Below are positions 55,106 through 64,000 of a DNA stretch of 64,000 nt, one piece after another. The DNA comes from Pseudomonas sp. (lineage in GTDB: Bacteria > Pseudomonadota > Gammaproteobacteria > Pseudomonadales > Pseudomonadaceae): assembly GCA_030699825.1 (NCBI GenBank), contig JAUYKV010000062.1, forward strand, positions 62,001 to 126,000, given 5' to 3'. Position numbers and translations under genes: made by a program. A model generated the notes under the pieces. The model made no database searches and had not been told where the DNA came from. It worked only from the letters and a program-made list of their open reading frames with translations. Each line of letters begins with the position of its first letter. Within the stretch, counting starts at the first letter, position 1.

Positions 55106-56188
55106 ATGTTCAGTCAAGTATCCAAACGTCCGTGGTTGATCGCCGTCGCCATCAGCGTCTTGCTGCTGCTGTGGTTGCTCAGCGGCTCGCTGTTCAAGGC
55201 GCAGAAAACCGCCAGCGCCGACCAACCCGTCGTGGAGCAGGGGCTGGCGAAAGTCGAGATCCAGTGGCTGGAGGCCCAGCCGATGCAGCGCCAGCATGTG
55301 GTCCAGGGCCAGGTCGAAGCCTGGCGCCGGGTCGAGTTGCGCGCGCAGATCAGCGCCAGCGTGCTGCGCCTGGATCGGGACAAGGGCCAGCCGGTCGAAC
55401 AGGGTGAGTTGCTCCTCAGCCTGTCGCCGGACGACCGCACCGCCCAGGTGGCGCGCAGCGAAGCCGAGGTGCGCCAGCGCGAGACCGACGTCAGTTCGGC
55501 CAAACGCCTGCGCGAGCGCAACCTGTTTTCCGCCAACGAACTGCTGCGCCTGGACAGCGAGCTGGCCAAGGCCCGCGCCGAGCTGGCAAGCGCCCGCCTG
55601 CAATTGCGCAACACCCGCATCGAGGCGCCCTTCGCCGGAGTCTACGACGCGCGCCAGGTCGAGCTGGGCGACTTCGTCCAGCCCGGGCAGAGCCTGCTGA
55701 CCCTGGTGGATATCAGCCAGCTCAAGGTCAGCGCGCAGATCGCCCAGCAGCAAGTGATCCAGCTGACCCTCGGCCAGCCGGTACGCGTGCAGCTGCTCGA
55801 CGGCCGCGAGCTTGCCGGTGAGCTGCACTTCATCGCCGCCGCCGCCGATCCCGACTCGCGCAGCTTCCGCATCGAGGTCCGGGTCGATAACCCCGAGCGG
55901 CTACGCCTGGCCGGTGCCAGCGCCACCCTGCACATCCAGACCGGCGAGGCCATGGCTCACCGCCTCTCCCCGGCCCTGCTCAGCCTGGATGCGGCCGGCC
56001 GGCATGGGGTGAAGTGGGTCAACCAGCAGCAACGGGTCGAGTTCACCCCGGTTACGCTGATCAGCGTCGACAATCAGGGCGCCTGGGTCAGCGGCCTGCC
56101 GCCGCGGGTCGCGCTGATCACCCTCGGCCAGGGCTTCGTTGTCCCAGGCCAGCAGGTGCTCAGCCAACTCGCCAAAGAGGGCAGCTGA
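55106..56188 (+). CDS. RND efflux periplasmic adaptor
   Basis: A 360-residue membrane-fusion protein. One N-terminal membrane anchor (about residues 10-28), lipoyl halves ('VELRAQISASVLRLDRDKGQ', and 'NTRIEAPFAGVYDARQVELG'), an alpha-hairpin with a typical short coiled coil (about 115-165), and a beta-barrel. It links the inner-membrane pump to an outer-membrane channel. The pump gene starts 1 bp after its stop. Start ATG 55106 has a weak GAG ribosome site, consistent with coupling to tetR. Confidence 0.9.
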   Translation: MFSQVSKRPWLIAVAISVLLLLWLLSGSLFKAQKTASADQPVVEQGLAKVEIQWLEAQPMQRQHVVQGQVEAWRRVELRAQISASVLRLDRDKGQPVEQGELLLSLSPDDRTAQVARSEAEVRQRETDVSSAKRLRERNLFSANELLRLDSELAKARAELASARLQLRNTRIEAPFAGVYDARQVELGDFVQPGQSLLTLVDISQLKVSAQIAQQQVIQLTLGQPVRVQLLDGRELAGELHFIAAAADPDSRSFRIEVRVDNPERLRLAGASATLHIQTGEAMAHRLSPALLSLDAAGRHGVKWVNQQQRVEFTPVTLISVDNQGAWVSGLPPRVALITLGQGFVVPGQQVLSQLAKEGS

Positions 56189-56189
56189 A

Positions 56190-59100
56190 ATGCACGCCCT
56201 GATCGCCGCGGCGCTGGACCGCAGCCGCACCAGCCTGCTGCTGCTGGCCTTTCTGCTGATCGGCGGCCTGGCCGCCTATGTGGCCATCCCCAAGGAAGCC
56301 AACCCGGACGTCAGCATCCCGATCATCTATGTCTCGGTGGCACTGGAAGGCATCAGCCCGGAAGACGCCGAACGCCTGCTGGTGCGCCCGCTGGAACAGG
56401 AGCTGCGCAGCCTCGAAGCGGTCAAGGAAATGCGCTCGATGGCCAGCGAGGGGCATGCCTCGGTAACTCTGGAATTCGATGCCGGTTTCGACGCCAAGGC
56501 AGCCCTGATCGACGTGCGCGAAAAAGTCGACAGCGCGCGCAGCAAACTGCCGGAGGAAGCCGAGGAACCGACGGTCACCGAAGTCAACGTGGCGCTGTTT
56601 CCGGTGCTGTCGATCGGCCTGTCCGGGCCGATCGCCGAAGCGCAGCTGGTGTATATCGCCCGCCAGCTGAAGGAGAACATCGAGGGCATCGCCGAGGTGC
56701 TCTCGGTGGAGATCGGCGGCGACCGCGAAGACCTGCTGGAAATCGTCGTCGACCCGCAGGTGCTCGACAGCTACGGCATCGACTACACCGAGCTGTTCAG
56801 CCTGGTCAGCCGCAACAACCGCCTGGTGGCCGCCGGCAGCCTGGACACCGGCGCCGGGCGCATGAGCCTGAAGGTGCCCGGGGTGATCGAGAACCTGGAA
56901 GACGTGCTGGCCATGCCGATCAAGGTGGTCGGCGGCAGCGTGGTGACCTTCGGCGACGTCGCCAGCATCCAGCGCACCTTCAAGGACCCGACCGGCTTCG
57001 CCCGGATCAACGGCCAGCCCGCCATCGTCCTGGAAGTGGCCAAGCGCAGCGGCGCCAACATCATCGCCACCATCGAGCAGGTCAAGGCCCTGATGGTCCA
57101 GGCCCAGCCGCTGCTGCCCGCAGGCCTGCAGGTCAGCTACATCATGGATCAGTCGCAGGAAGTCGAGAGCCTGCTCGGCGACCTGCTCAACAACGTGATG
57201 ACCGCCATCGTCCTGGTGCTGATCCTGGTGGTGGCGAGCATGGGCCTGCGCTCGGCGCTGCTGGTCGGCCTGACCATTCCCGGCGCTTTTCTGACCGGCA
57301 TCCTGCTGATCTGGATGCTCGGCTTCACCCTCAATATCGTCGTGCTGTTCAGCCTGATCCTGGTCGCCGGCATGCTGGTGGATGGCGCCATCGTGGTCTC
57401 CGAGCTGGCCGACCGCAACCTTCACCAGGGCCAGAACCCGCGCCAGGCCTGGGCCAATGCGGCGACGCGAATGGCCTGGCCGGTGATCGCCTCCACCGCC
57501 ACCACCCTGGTGGTATTCCTGCCGCTGCTGTTCTGGCCCGGAGTGGTCGGCCAGTTCATGAAATACCTGCCGGCCACGGTGATCGTCTGCCTGCTCGCCT
57601 CCCTGGCCATGGCCCTGGTGTTCCTGCCGGTACTGGGCGCGGTGACCGGCGGCCGCCCGCAGCCGCTGCCGAGCACGCCCAGCCGCGGCGCCCAGGCCTA
57701 CCGCAAACTGCTCGACAAACTGCTGCGCCGGCCGGGCCTGACCCTGCTCGGCATACTCGCGCTGGTTGCCCTGATCTATGCCGGCTACGGCCGTTTCAAC
57801 CATGGGGTGGAGTTCTTCCCCGAGGTCGAGCCGGAAAATGCGCAGATCTGGCTGCGCGCCCGCGGCGATCTGTCGGTGCAGGAAAAGGACGCCCTGCTGC
57901 AACAGGTCGAACGCCGCCTGCTCGGCATGTCCGAGGTCAAGGCGCTGTACGCCCGTTCCCTGGCCCAGCCGGACGGCCAGCTCGGGGTCGACGTGATCGG
58001 CACCCTGCAGTTCCAGTTCGTCGACTGGCATGAGCGGCGCCCGGCCCGACAGATTCTTGACGACATGCGCGAGCGCAGTGCCGACATTCCCGGGGTGGTC
58101 CTCGAGTTCCGTGGACAGGAACAAGGCCCCAGCGGCGGCAAGCCGGTCAAGCTGCAAATCAGCGCCCTCGACCCGCTCAAGGCCGATCGCTTCGTCGAGC
58201 AGCTGCGCGCCAGCATGCTCAGCATCGGCGGTTTCAAGGACATCGAGGATGACCGCGCCCTGCCCGGCATCGAGTGGCGGATCAAGGTCGACCGCGAGGC
58301 CGCCGCGCGCTTCGGCGCCGATGTGCTGAGCGTCGGCAACGCCGTGCAGATGGTCAGCAATGGCCTGAAACTGGCGACCTACCGGCCGGAAGACGCCACC
58401 GACGAGGTGGACATCCGCGTGCGCCTGCCCGCCGACTGGCGTTCGCTCGACCAACTCGGCCGCCTGACCCTGAATACGCCCAGTGGCCAGGTACCGCTGG
58501 GCAACTTCGTCGAGCTCGTTCCGGCGCCCAAGGTCGGCACCCTGCGCCGAGTCGACGGCAACCGCACCATCACCCTGCAGGCCGATCTGGCCGAGGGCGC
58601 GCGCCTGGACGAACGCCTGCAGGCGCTGCGCGAGGCCATGGGCGAGCCGCCGACGGACGTGCAGCTGACCTTCGCCGGCGAGGATGCCGACCAGCGCGAG
58701 GCCGCGGTCTTTTTGGCCACCGCCTTCGGCGTGGCGATCTTCCTCATGGCGCTGATCCTGGTGACCCAGTTCAACAGCATCTACCAGGCCATCCTGGTAC
58801 TTTCAGCCATAGTCCTGTCCACCGCCGGGGTGCTGATGGGCCTGCTGGTCAACGGCCAGTCGTTCGGCATCGTCATGGTCGGCATGGGCCTGATCGCCCT
58901 GGCCGGCATCGTGGTCAACAACAACATCATCCTCATCGACACCTACAACCAGCTGCGCCGCCAGGGCCTGGAGCCGCGCGCGGCAGCGCTGGAAACCGGC
59001 AGCCTGCGCCTGCGTCCGGTGCTGCTGACCGCCGTGACCACGGTGCTCGGCCTGGTGCCCATGGTGCTCAGCGTCAACGTCGACCTGCTGGCCCCGAGCC

Positions 59101-59342
59101 TGGGCCTGGGCGCTCCCTCGACCCAGTGGTGGACCCAGCTGTCCAGCGCCATCGCCGGTGGCCTGAGCTTCGCCACCGTGCTGACCCTGTTGCTGACCCC
59201 CTGCCTGCTGGTGCTGGGCGCGCGTTTCGAACGCCGCCCAGCGCCGCTGGAAAGCTTCGACGACGACCTGCTCGACCTGCCGGAACAGCTCCTCGCGTCG
59301 CAACCGGCCAAGGCCCGCGCCAGCAGCACCCAGGACACTTGA
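56190..59342 (+). CDS. RND efflux permease (HAE1-like) with altered proton-relay residues
   Basis: A 1050-residue inner-membrane pump with twelve predicted membrane helices and two large periplasmic loops, of the hydrophobe/amphiphile type. It pairs with the adaptor upstream; no outer-membrane channel gene is present, so it must borrow one (TolC/OprM type). In helix 4 the AcrB Asp407-Asp408 pair reads Asp398-Gly399 ('LVDGAIVVSEL'), and in helix 10 the position of AcrB Lys940 is in an Asn run ('GIVVNNNIILID', Asn910-912). Asn there is common in some RND subfamilies. Start ATG 56190 (MHALIAAALDRSRTS); the frame is open to 56139. Substrate unknown. Confidence 0.9.
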   Translation: MHALIAAALDRSRTSLLLLAFLLIGGLAAYVAIPKEANPDVSIPIIYVSVALEGISPEDAERLLVRPLEQELRSLEAVKEMRSMASEGHASVTLEFDAGFDAKAALIDVREKVDSARSKLPEEAEEPTVTEVNVALFPVLSIGLSGPIAEAQLVYIARQLKENIEGIAEVLSVEIGGDREDLLEIVVDPQVLDSYGIDYTELFSLVSRNNRLVAAGSLDTGAGRMSLKVPGVIENLEDVLAMPIKVVGGSVVTFGDVASIQRTFKDPTGFARINGQPAIVLEVAKRSGANIIATIEQVKALMVQAQPLLPAGLQVSYIMDQSQEVESLLGDLLNNVMTAIVLVLILVVASMGLRSALLVGLTIPGAFLTGILLIWMLGFTLNIVVLFSLILVAGMLVDGAIVVSELADRNLHQGQNPRQAWANAATRMAWPVIASTATTLVVFLPLLFWPGVVGQFMKYLPATVIVCLLASLAMALVFLPVLGAVTGGRPQPLPSTPSRGAQAYRKLLDKLLRRPGLTLLGILALVALIYAGYGRFNHGVEFFPEVEPENAQIWLRARGDLSVQEKDALLQQVERRLLGMSEVKALYARSLAQPDGQLGVDVIGTLQFQFVDWHERRPARQILDDMRERSADIPGVVLEFRGQEQGPSGGKPVKLQISALDPLKADRFVEQLRASMLSIGGFKDIEDDRALPGIEWRIKVDREAAARFGADVLSVGNAVQMVSNGLKLATYRPEDATDEVDIRVRLPADWRSLDQLGRLTLNTPSGQVPLGNFVELVPAPKVGTLRRVDGNRTITLQADLAEGARLDERLQALREAMGEPPTDVQLTFAGEDADQREAAVFLATAFGVAIFLMALILVTQFNSIYQAILVLSAIVLSTAGVLMGLLVNGQSFGIVMVGMGLIALAGIVVNNNIILIDTYNQLRRQGLEPRAAALETGSLRLRPVLLTAVTTVLGLVPMVLSVNVDLLAPSLGLGAPSTQWWTQLSSAIAGGLSFATVLTLLLTPCLLVLGARFERRPAPLESFDDDLLDLPEQLLASQPAKARASSTQDT

Positions 59343-59821
59343 GGAGTCCTCGTTGGACCTCCGCGGCATCCTCTGCACCAGTGACTGACGCTGCAGCGAG
59401 CGCAGCGAACATGCCGACATCAGCGGTACGGCCAACCGGCAGCCCAGCTGTCCGGCACGCTACGCTCCGGGTGGGTTAGCCCCGTAGATGGGTTAGGCGC
59501 CGGTTGCCGAGCACGATGAACCCGCAAGATCCGTGACGCCGTATCCATCATCGGTGCAACGCAGGCCTATCGCCTGATGGGTATCGCTGCGCTCAACACC
59601 ATCCTATCCGGCCCGACGGGTCGCCGCCCGCACTACGGGCCGTGGAGCGCCACAGTTCCGATGGTGAATAGTCGTCGGCTCAGTTGCATAAACGGCTTGC
59701 CGTTGACGGAAAAACGCCACTACTGGAATATTTTTTGACTTGGCCAATAGCAACAGCGTCTAACTCAGCAGGCAGTGACTACGCTGTTGTGAAAGGCTAC
59801 TAGAGGTCAGACCAAGCAATT
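59343..59821. other. 479-bp gap between the RND operon and the penicillin-binding protein gene
   Basis: The middle (59480-59650) has degenerate pieces of a Pseudomonas repeat ('TGATGGGTATCGCTGCGCTC' followed by 'AACACCATCCTA'). A TTGACT at 59736 with a poor -10 may serve the next gene. No gene or terminator recognised. Confidence 0.45.
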
Positions 59822-62800
59822 ATGGGCGTACTATGGAAATCCGAGGCGCCAGAGAAGGTACCATCGACCAGCAAACAGCCGGTGTTCCAGCTGAAGCCGG
59901 TTAAACACGCGAGCAAGCTACGCATCGCCGTCTGGCTGCTGCTGGCATTGCTGGTAGTGGCGGCTGCGCTGCTGGTCGTTTTCGAGATACGTACCGCGCA
60001 TTTCCAGGCCCACTACCTCAGCCGCTACGGCAATACCCTGAGTTACCGCGTGCAGCCTGGCCCCAGCCCGGCGATCGTCTACCCGCAGGACGGCCCCTTC
60101 GACAAACGCCAGGGTTACGCCTACCTGCCGCAGATGCTGGAGCGCCTGCAACAGCGCGACTTCCAGATTAGCCAACAGGCACAGTTCTCCCCGGCGCTGC
60201 TCGACTACACGCAACGCGGCTTCTTTGCGCCCTTTGCGGAGAAAACCCAGACCGGGCTGCTCATCAGCGACTGCCGCGGCACACCTTTTTACCAGTTCCG
60301 CTACCCGCAACAGCACTACCCGAGTTTCAGCGACATCCCGCCGTTGGTGGTCGCCAGCCTGCTGTTTATCGAGAACCGCCACCTGCTCGACCCCGAACAA
60401 CCACAGGCCAACCCGGCGGTGGACTGGCCGCGTTTCGCCATGGCGGCCATCTCGCAGGTCGGCAAGGTGCTGGACGTGCAGGACCAGTCTGCTGGCGGCA
60501 GCACCCTGGCCACCCAGCTGGAAAAATACCGCCACTCACCGGATGGTCTGACCCACTCGGCCGCGGAGAAACTGCGGCAGATGGTCTCGGCCAGCGTGCG
60601 CGCCTACCAAGGCGGCGCGCAAACCCAGGCGGTGCGGGAAAACGTCGTGCGTGACTACCTCAACAGCGTGCCGCTCTCCGCCGCGCCCGGGCATGGCGAG
60701 GTGCACGGACTGGCCGATGGCTTGCGCATCTGGTTCGGTGCCGACTTCGCCAAGGTCAATCGCCTGCTCGACCCCGCACGCTCGCCGGAGGCGAGCACTG
60801 CCGAACGCGGCCTGGCCCTGCGCCAGGTGCTGGCCATGATGATCGCCCAGCGCCGGCCCTCTTATTACCTGGCTCAGGGCCGGCATGCACTGGCCGCACT
60901 GGTCGACAGCCATATCCGCCTGCTGGCGGGTGGCGGCCTGATCGATCCGGCATTGCGCGATGCGGCCCTGGCCCAGCCGTTGCGCTACCGCGACTGGGTA
61001 CTGCAGCCGAACCTGCAAACGGTGGACGGCAACAAGGGCATCAGCGTGGCCCGCACGCGCCTCTCCAACCTGCTCAACATGCCGCTGTATGACCTCGACC
61101 GCCTGGACCTCGCCGCCAGCACCACCCTCAACGACGAACTGCAACAAGCGGTCAGCGCCTACCTGGAGCAACTCGCCGACCCTGTCTTTGCCGAGCAGAT
61201 CGGCCTGTTCGGTGAGCGCTTGCTGTCTGCCGAAAAAACCGGCGAAGTGCGCTACAGCTTCACCCTGTTCGAACGCACGGCCAATGGCGGCCGGGTGCGC
61301 GTGCAGACCGACAACACCGACCAGCCTTTCGACATCAACGAAGGCAGCAAACTGGAACTCGGCTCCACCGCCAAACTGCGGGTGCTGGCCACCTACCTGG
61401 AAATCATCGCCGAATTGCACCAGCGCCATGCCGGACAAAGCGCTGCCGAGCTGCGCACCGTGGAGATCGCCGAGCAGGACTACCTGAGCCGCTGGGCCAT
61501 CGACTACCTGCGCCGCGACCCCGACGCGGCCCTGTCGGCCATGCTCGAGGCCGCGCTGGAGCGCACGTATTCCGCCAGCCCCTATGAGCGCTTCTTCACC
61601 GGTGGCGGGCTGCACACCTTCGGCAACTTCCGCCGCGAAGACAACGGCCGCAACCCGACCCTGCGCGAAGCGCTGCGCGAGTCGATCAACCTGCCGTTCA
61701 TCCGCCTGATGCGCGACCTGGTGCGCTACAGCACCTACCAGGCGCCGGGCAACAGCGCCGAATTGATGAAAGACGACAAGGACCCGCGGCGCCAGGCCTA
61801 CCTCAGCCGCTTCGCCGACCGCGAGGGCACGACCTTCCTCCTGCGTTTCTGGCGCAAATACCAGGGCCAGCCGGCGCAACAGCGCCTCGACACCTTCCTC
61901 AGCGGCCTGCGCCACACCTCGGTCCGCCTCGCCGCCGTGCACCGCTACCTGATGCCTGAAGTCGACGAGGCGACCTTCGCCGCCTTCCTGCGCGCCCATG
62001 CGCCTGGCGAAAAACTCAGCGACAAGCGCATCCGCGAGCTGTACCTGAACTACGGCCCCGGTGCCTACAGCCTGCCCGATCAGGGCTATATCGCCCGCGT
62101 CCATCCACTGGAACTGTGGCTGCTCGGTTACCTGCTGGAGAAGCCCGAGGCCAGCTTCAGCGATGCCGTGCTCGCCAGCCGCGACCAACGCCAGGAAGTC
62201 TACGGCTGGCTGTTCCGCAGCCGGCACAAGAGCGCCCGCGACAGCCGTATCCGCATCATGCTGGAAGTCGAAGCCTTCCTCGATATCCACCAGCGCTGGC
62301 AGAAGCACGGCTACCCCTTCGAGTACCTGGTGCCGTCGCTGGCCACCGCCATCGGCAGTTCCGGCGACCGCCCGGCGGCGCTGGCCGAGCTGATGGGCAT
62401 CATCCAGAACGACGGCATCCGCCAACCCACGGTGCGCATCGACAGCCTGCACTTCGCCGCCGATACGCCCTACGACACCCGGGTCGCACGCAACGCCCTG
62501 AACGGCAAACGGGTAATGCCCAGCGAAGTGGCCGCGACCCTGCGTGGCGCACTCTCGCAAGTGGTCGAAGGCGGCACCGCCCGACGCCTGCAAGGCAGCT
62601 TCAGCCTGCCCGACGGCCGGCTGCTGACCCTCGGCGGCAAAACCGGCACCGGCGACAACCGAGTAGAAACCGTCGGCCGCGGCGGCCGCGTACTCAGCTC
62701 ACGGACGATTAACCGCACCGCCACCTTCGTTTTCTTCATCGGCCCACGCCATTACGGCACCCTCACCGCCTTCGTCCCCGGTAGCGCCGCGGAGAAATTC

Positions 62801-62929
62801 ACCTTCACCTCGGCGCTGCCGGTGCAGGTACTCAAAGGCATGGCGCCGATCCTTGCACCCTATCTGCAGCCGGGCAGCTACAGCCAATGCCTCCCCCCGC
62901 TGGCGCCGGTGCAGGTTAGTTGGAAGTAG
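59822..62929 (+). CDS. atypical class A penicillin-binding protein (transglycosylase/transpeptidase)
   Basis: A 1035-residue protein with a single N-terminal membrane helix (about residues 34-56). A GT51-like domain follows: 'IENRHLLD' (Glu184, with Asn185 where Asp is usual) and 'GGSTLATQLEKY' (225-236). The region of the third GT51 motif reads 'AEKLRQMVSASVRAY', where a Glu is normally present. The transpeptidase motifs are all present: Ser515-x-x-Lys518 ('GSTAKL'), Ser621-Ile-Asn623 and Lys940-Thr-Gly-Thr943. The SxN-to-KTG distance, 317 residues, is far longer than in standard PBP1 proteins. The cell-wall role is likely; the GT activity is uncertain. Start ATG 59822 has a weak AGAGG site. 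Confidence 0.85.
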   Translation: MGVLWKSEAPEKVPSTSKQPVFQLKPVKHASKLRIAVWLLLALLVVAAALLVVFEIRTAHFQAHYLSRYGNTLSYRVQPGPSPAIVYPQDGPFDKRQGYAYLPQMLERLQQRDFQISQQAQFSPALLDYTQRGFFAPFAEKTQTGLLISDCRGTPFYQFRYPQQHYPSFSDIPPLVVASLLFIENRHLLDPEQPQANPAVDWPRFAMAAISQVGKVLDVQDQSAGGSTLATQLEKYRHSPDGLTHSAAEKLRQMVSASVRAYQGGAQTQAVRENVVRDYLNSVPLSAAPGHGEVHGLADGLRIWFGADFAKVNRLLDPARSPEASTAERGLALRQVLAMMIAQRRPSYYLAQGRHALAALVDSHIRLLAGGGLIDPALRDAALAQPLRYRDWVLQPNLQTVDGNKGISVARTRLSNLLNMPLYDLDRLDLAASTTLNDELQQAVSAYLEQLADPVFAEQIGLFGERLLSAEKTGEVRYSFTLFERTANGGRVRVQTDNTDQPFDINEGSKLELGSTAKLRVLATYLEIIAELHQRHAGQSAAELRTVEIAEQDYLSRWAIDYLRRDPDAALSAMLEAALERTYSASPYERFFTGGGLHTFGNFRREDNGRNPTLREALRESINLPFIRLMRDLVRYSTYQAPGNSAELMKDDKDPRRQAYLSRFADREGTTFLLRFWRKYQGQPAQQRLDTFLSGLRHTSVRLAAVHRYLMPEVDEATFAAFLRAHAPGEKLSDKRIRELYLNYGPGAYSLPDQGYIARVHPLELWLLGYLLEKPEASFSDAVLASRDQRQEVYGWLFRSRHKSARDSRIRIMLEVEAFLDIHQRWQKHGYPFEYLVPSLATAIGSSGDRPAALAELMGIIQNDGIRQPTVRIDSLHFAADTPYDTRVARNALNGKRVMPSEVAATLRGALSQVVEGGTARRLQGSFSLPDGRLLTLGGKTGTGDNRVETVGRGGRVLSSRTINRTATFVFFIGPRHYGTLTAFVPGSAAEKFTFTSALPVQVLKGMAPILAPYLQPGSYSQCLPPLAPVQVSWK

Positions 62930-62980
62930 GCAATCGGGATTTGCGGGAGAGGCCGCTCTCACGGGTACCGCGTTGTTCTT

Positions 62981-63051
62981 GTGGGAGGGGCTTTAGCCGC
63001 GAAAGCTTTCGAAGTCCGCACAAAAAACATCGCGGCTAAAGCCCCTCCCAC
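62981..63051. repeat. REP pair with perfect 22-bp arms
   Basis: 'GTGGGAGGGGCTTTAGCCGC' plus GA (62981-63002) and its exact reverse complement at 63030-63051, spaced by 27 bp. This is the cleanest REPIN in the window. Confidence 0.9.
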
Positions 63052-63070
63052 AGGTATCCACGAATTGCCT

Positions 63071-63121
63071 CCAGTTTGCTGCGCGACAGCAAGGCGTTTG
63101 GACGACAGGGATCGCCTACGG
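63071..63121 (+). repeat. dispersed repeat family 3, copy 2
   Basis: 'CCAGTTTGCTGCGCGACAGC' then AAGGCGTTTGGACGACAGGGATCGCCTACGG in pieces shared with 54236-54287; the REP pair directly upstream is joined by 'ACAGGTATCCAC' as at the first copy. Confidence 0.75.
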
Positions 63122-63145
63122 AGGAGCCCTGTCCTGTTGCGCTGT

Positions 63146-63367
63146 TCAGCCCTTCTTCTGCAGGCGGATATACAGCGCCTCGACCTTTTCCCGTGCCCAG
63201 GGGGTCTTGCGCAGGAAGGTCAGGCTGGATTTGATGCTCGGGTCGCTCTTGAAACAACGGATATCGATGCGCGCCGCCAGGCCGTCCCAGCCCAGCTTGG
63301 CCACCAGCTCGTTGAGGATGGCTTCCAGGGTGACGCCATGCAGCGGGTCTTTCGGCGATTGAGTCAT
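63146..63367 (-). CDS. VF530-like small DNA-binding protein
   Basis: A 73-residue protein: '[25 protein letters not shown]' (in family form) and '[24 protein letters not shown]' are the hallmarks of the VF530/DUF2132 family, whose structure suggested DNA binding. Function is unknown. ATG 63367 ([12 protein letters not shown]) is the family start; the frame is open to 63553. Confidence 0.88.
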   Translation of the reverse strand: MTQSPKDPLHGVTLEAILNELVAKLGWDGLAARIDIRCFKSDPSIKSSLTFLRKTPWAREKVEALYIRLQKKG

Positions 63368-63531
63368 GCGGAACCTGTGTCGACAGCGTGGCGCGGCGCA
63401 CCGGCTGACAGGCTCGGGGCACGCGAAGGGGCATATTCTGACCTGACTCCCCGGCCAGCTCCAGCGCAAAAGCGCCGCTATGCGCAAAGTGCAACCATGC
63501 TGCGGGAACTCAGCGACCAACACCCCCCCGA

Positions 63532-63567
63532 CAAAAAAGCGGCCCATAACCAAGGGTATGGGCCGCT
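63532..63567 (-). terminator. terminator of the GYD-domain gene
   Basis: AGCGGCCCATA (63538-63548) and TATGGGCCGCT (63557-63567), 11-bp perfect arms with an 8-base loop; on the minus strand a run of T follows (63532-63537). Confidence 0.9.
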
Positions 63568-63616
63568 ACAACACCAGCGAATCGACTGCAGTTGCGGCAA
63601 AACGTGCCGGCAGGAG

Positions 63617-63907
63617 CTAAGGCATGTTGCCGATGATCTTGCGTATCTCTTGCTCCGAGAAACCGCGCAAGGTCTGCGTGCGCGTATTGCCGAGCGAACC
63701 TACTTTCAGCAGCAGGGAGGTTGCGGCCGCCTCGTCACCCTCGACGATCAGCACCAGGTCGTAACTGCCGACGGTCCAATAGACGGCCTTGACCTCTATG
63801 CCCAGCGCTTCTCCCAGCGCCTTGAATGCCTGGAAGCGATCCGGTGAGTCTTTGACCGCCCGGATGCCCTGATCGGTGAAATTAACCAACGAAATGAAGG
63901 TTGCCAT
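63617..63907 (-). CDS. GYD domain protein
   Basis: A 96-residue protein of the GYD family: 'FISLVNFTDQGIRAVKDSPDR' in two parts, 'YWTVGSYDLVLIVEGDE' containing the Gly-Ser-Tyr-Asp variant of the Gly-Tyr-Asp motif, and an alpha/beta ferredoxin-like fold. No enzymatic function is known. ATG 63907 (MATFISLVNF) has AGGGG 8 bases upstream; the frame is open to 63934. It ends in the terminator at 63532. Confidence 0.9.
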   Translation of the reverse strand: MATFISLVNFTDQGIRAVKDSPDRFQAFKALGEALGIEVKAVYWTVGSYDLVLIVEGDEAAATSLLLKVGSLGNTRTQTLRGFSEQEIRKIIGNMP

Positions 63908-64000
63908 GATTACACCCCTGTCAGGGTTGCTCAATGGCGGTCACAGGGCCGGCCGCGATTACCTGGAAGAGGGCCGCCATTCTTCCACATCCGCGAATCC

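Noticed and set aside
56160..58454. 764-codon minus-strand frame opposite the RND pump
   Set aside because: A shadow with His/Gln/Asp bias typical of the antisense of high-GC membrane-protein genes.
62930..63145. Terminator of the penicillin-binding protein gene
   Set aside because: The only hairpin is the REP pair, which has no T-tract; it may end or protect the transcript but cannot be called a rho-independent terminator.

Overview
The window is high-GC gamma-proteobacterial chromosome and reads as Pseudomonas. The proteins are close to P. aeruginosa orthologues, and several gene orders match blocks I recall from PAO1: rsxABCDGE-nth-PA3496-like, gloA/argG/motY/pyrC/rnt/bfd/bfr, argF-PA3538-like, glpR-glpD, and metE/metR. 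The blocks are shuffled relative to PAO1, and intergenic regions carry REP-type repeats of the kind found in this genus. No tRNA, rRNA, CRISPR array, phage or complete IS was seen. No protein or genome search was run; identities come from motifs, lengths, gene order and memory of the families.

Region by region. 1-4.9 kb: a truncated hypothetical gene, a LEA-type lipoprotein, a His-rich SEC-C protein, a DUF2489 protein and the acyl-homoserine-lactone acylase quiP. 5.3-11.1 kb: nadE, dcd, a cold-shock gene, apbC and metG. 11.4-18.3 kb: the six-gene rsx/rnf electron-transport operon, translationally coupled in most junctions, followed by nth and a small PA3496-like protein. 18.6-27.2 kb: gloA, argG, motY, pyrC, rnt, then iron genes (bfd with a Fur-type promoter, bacterioferritin, a TonB-dependent receptor) and grxD. 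27.4-41.8 kb: an orphan molybdopterin oxidoreductase, argF with an overlapping ABC ATPase, glpK, ybaK, glpR, glpD, a secreted alpha/beta hydrolase, and divergent metE/metR.

42.0-53.8 kb is a copper/silver-handling island made of two convergent operons. The forward operon has two small membrane proteins, an ICMT-like methyltransferase, a CPC-type P1B ATPase and a Met-rich periplasmic protein. The reverse operon has a Cys-rich exported protein, cusC, cusB fused to a CusF-like domain, cusA with the complete Met triad, and a BNR-repeat lipoprotein. No copper-responsive regulator gene lies inside it. 54.0-59.3 kb: a peroxiredoxin pseudogene stub, then a TetR regulator with a near-perfect operator palindrome in front of an adaptor/RND pump pair that lacks an outer-membrane channel. 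59.8-62.9 kb: a very large atypical class A penicillin-binding protein. 63.1-63.9 kb: VF530-like and GYD-domain proteins.

The strongest non-genic signal is a pair of about 167-bp MITE-like elements (7613-7778 and 18368-18536, inverted relative to each other). Both have about 23-bp terminal inverted repeats and direct-repeat flanks (8 bp and 7 bp) and carry a pair of inverted REP sequences inside. They sit among three simpler REP pairs and two other dispersed repeat families. This looks like a non-autonomous transposon that carries a REPIN; its transposase is not in the window.
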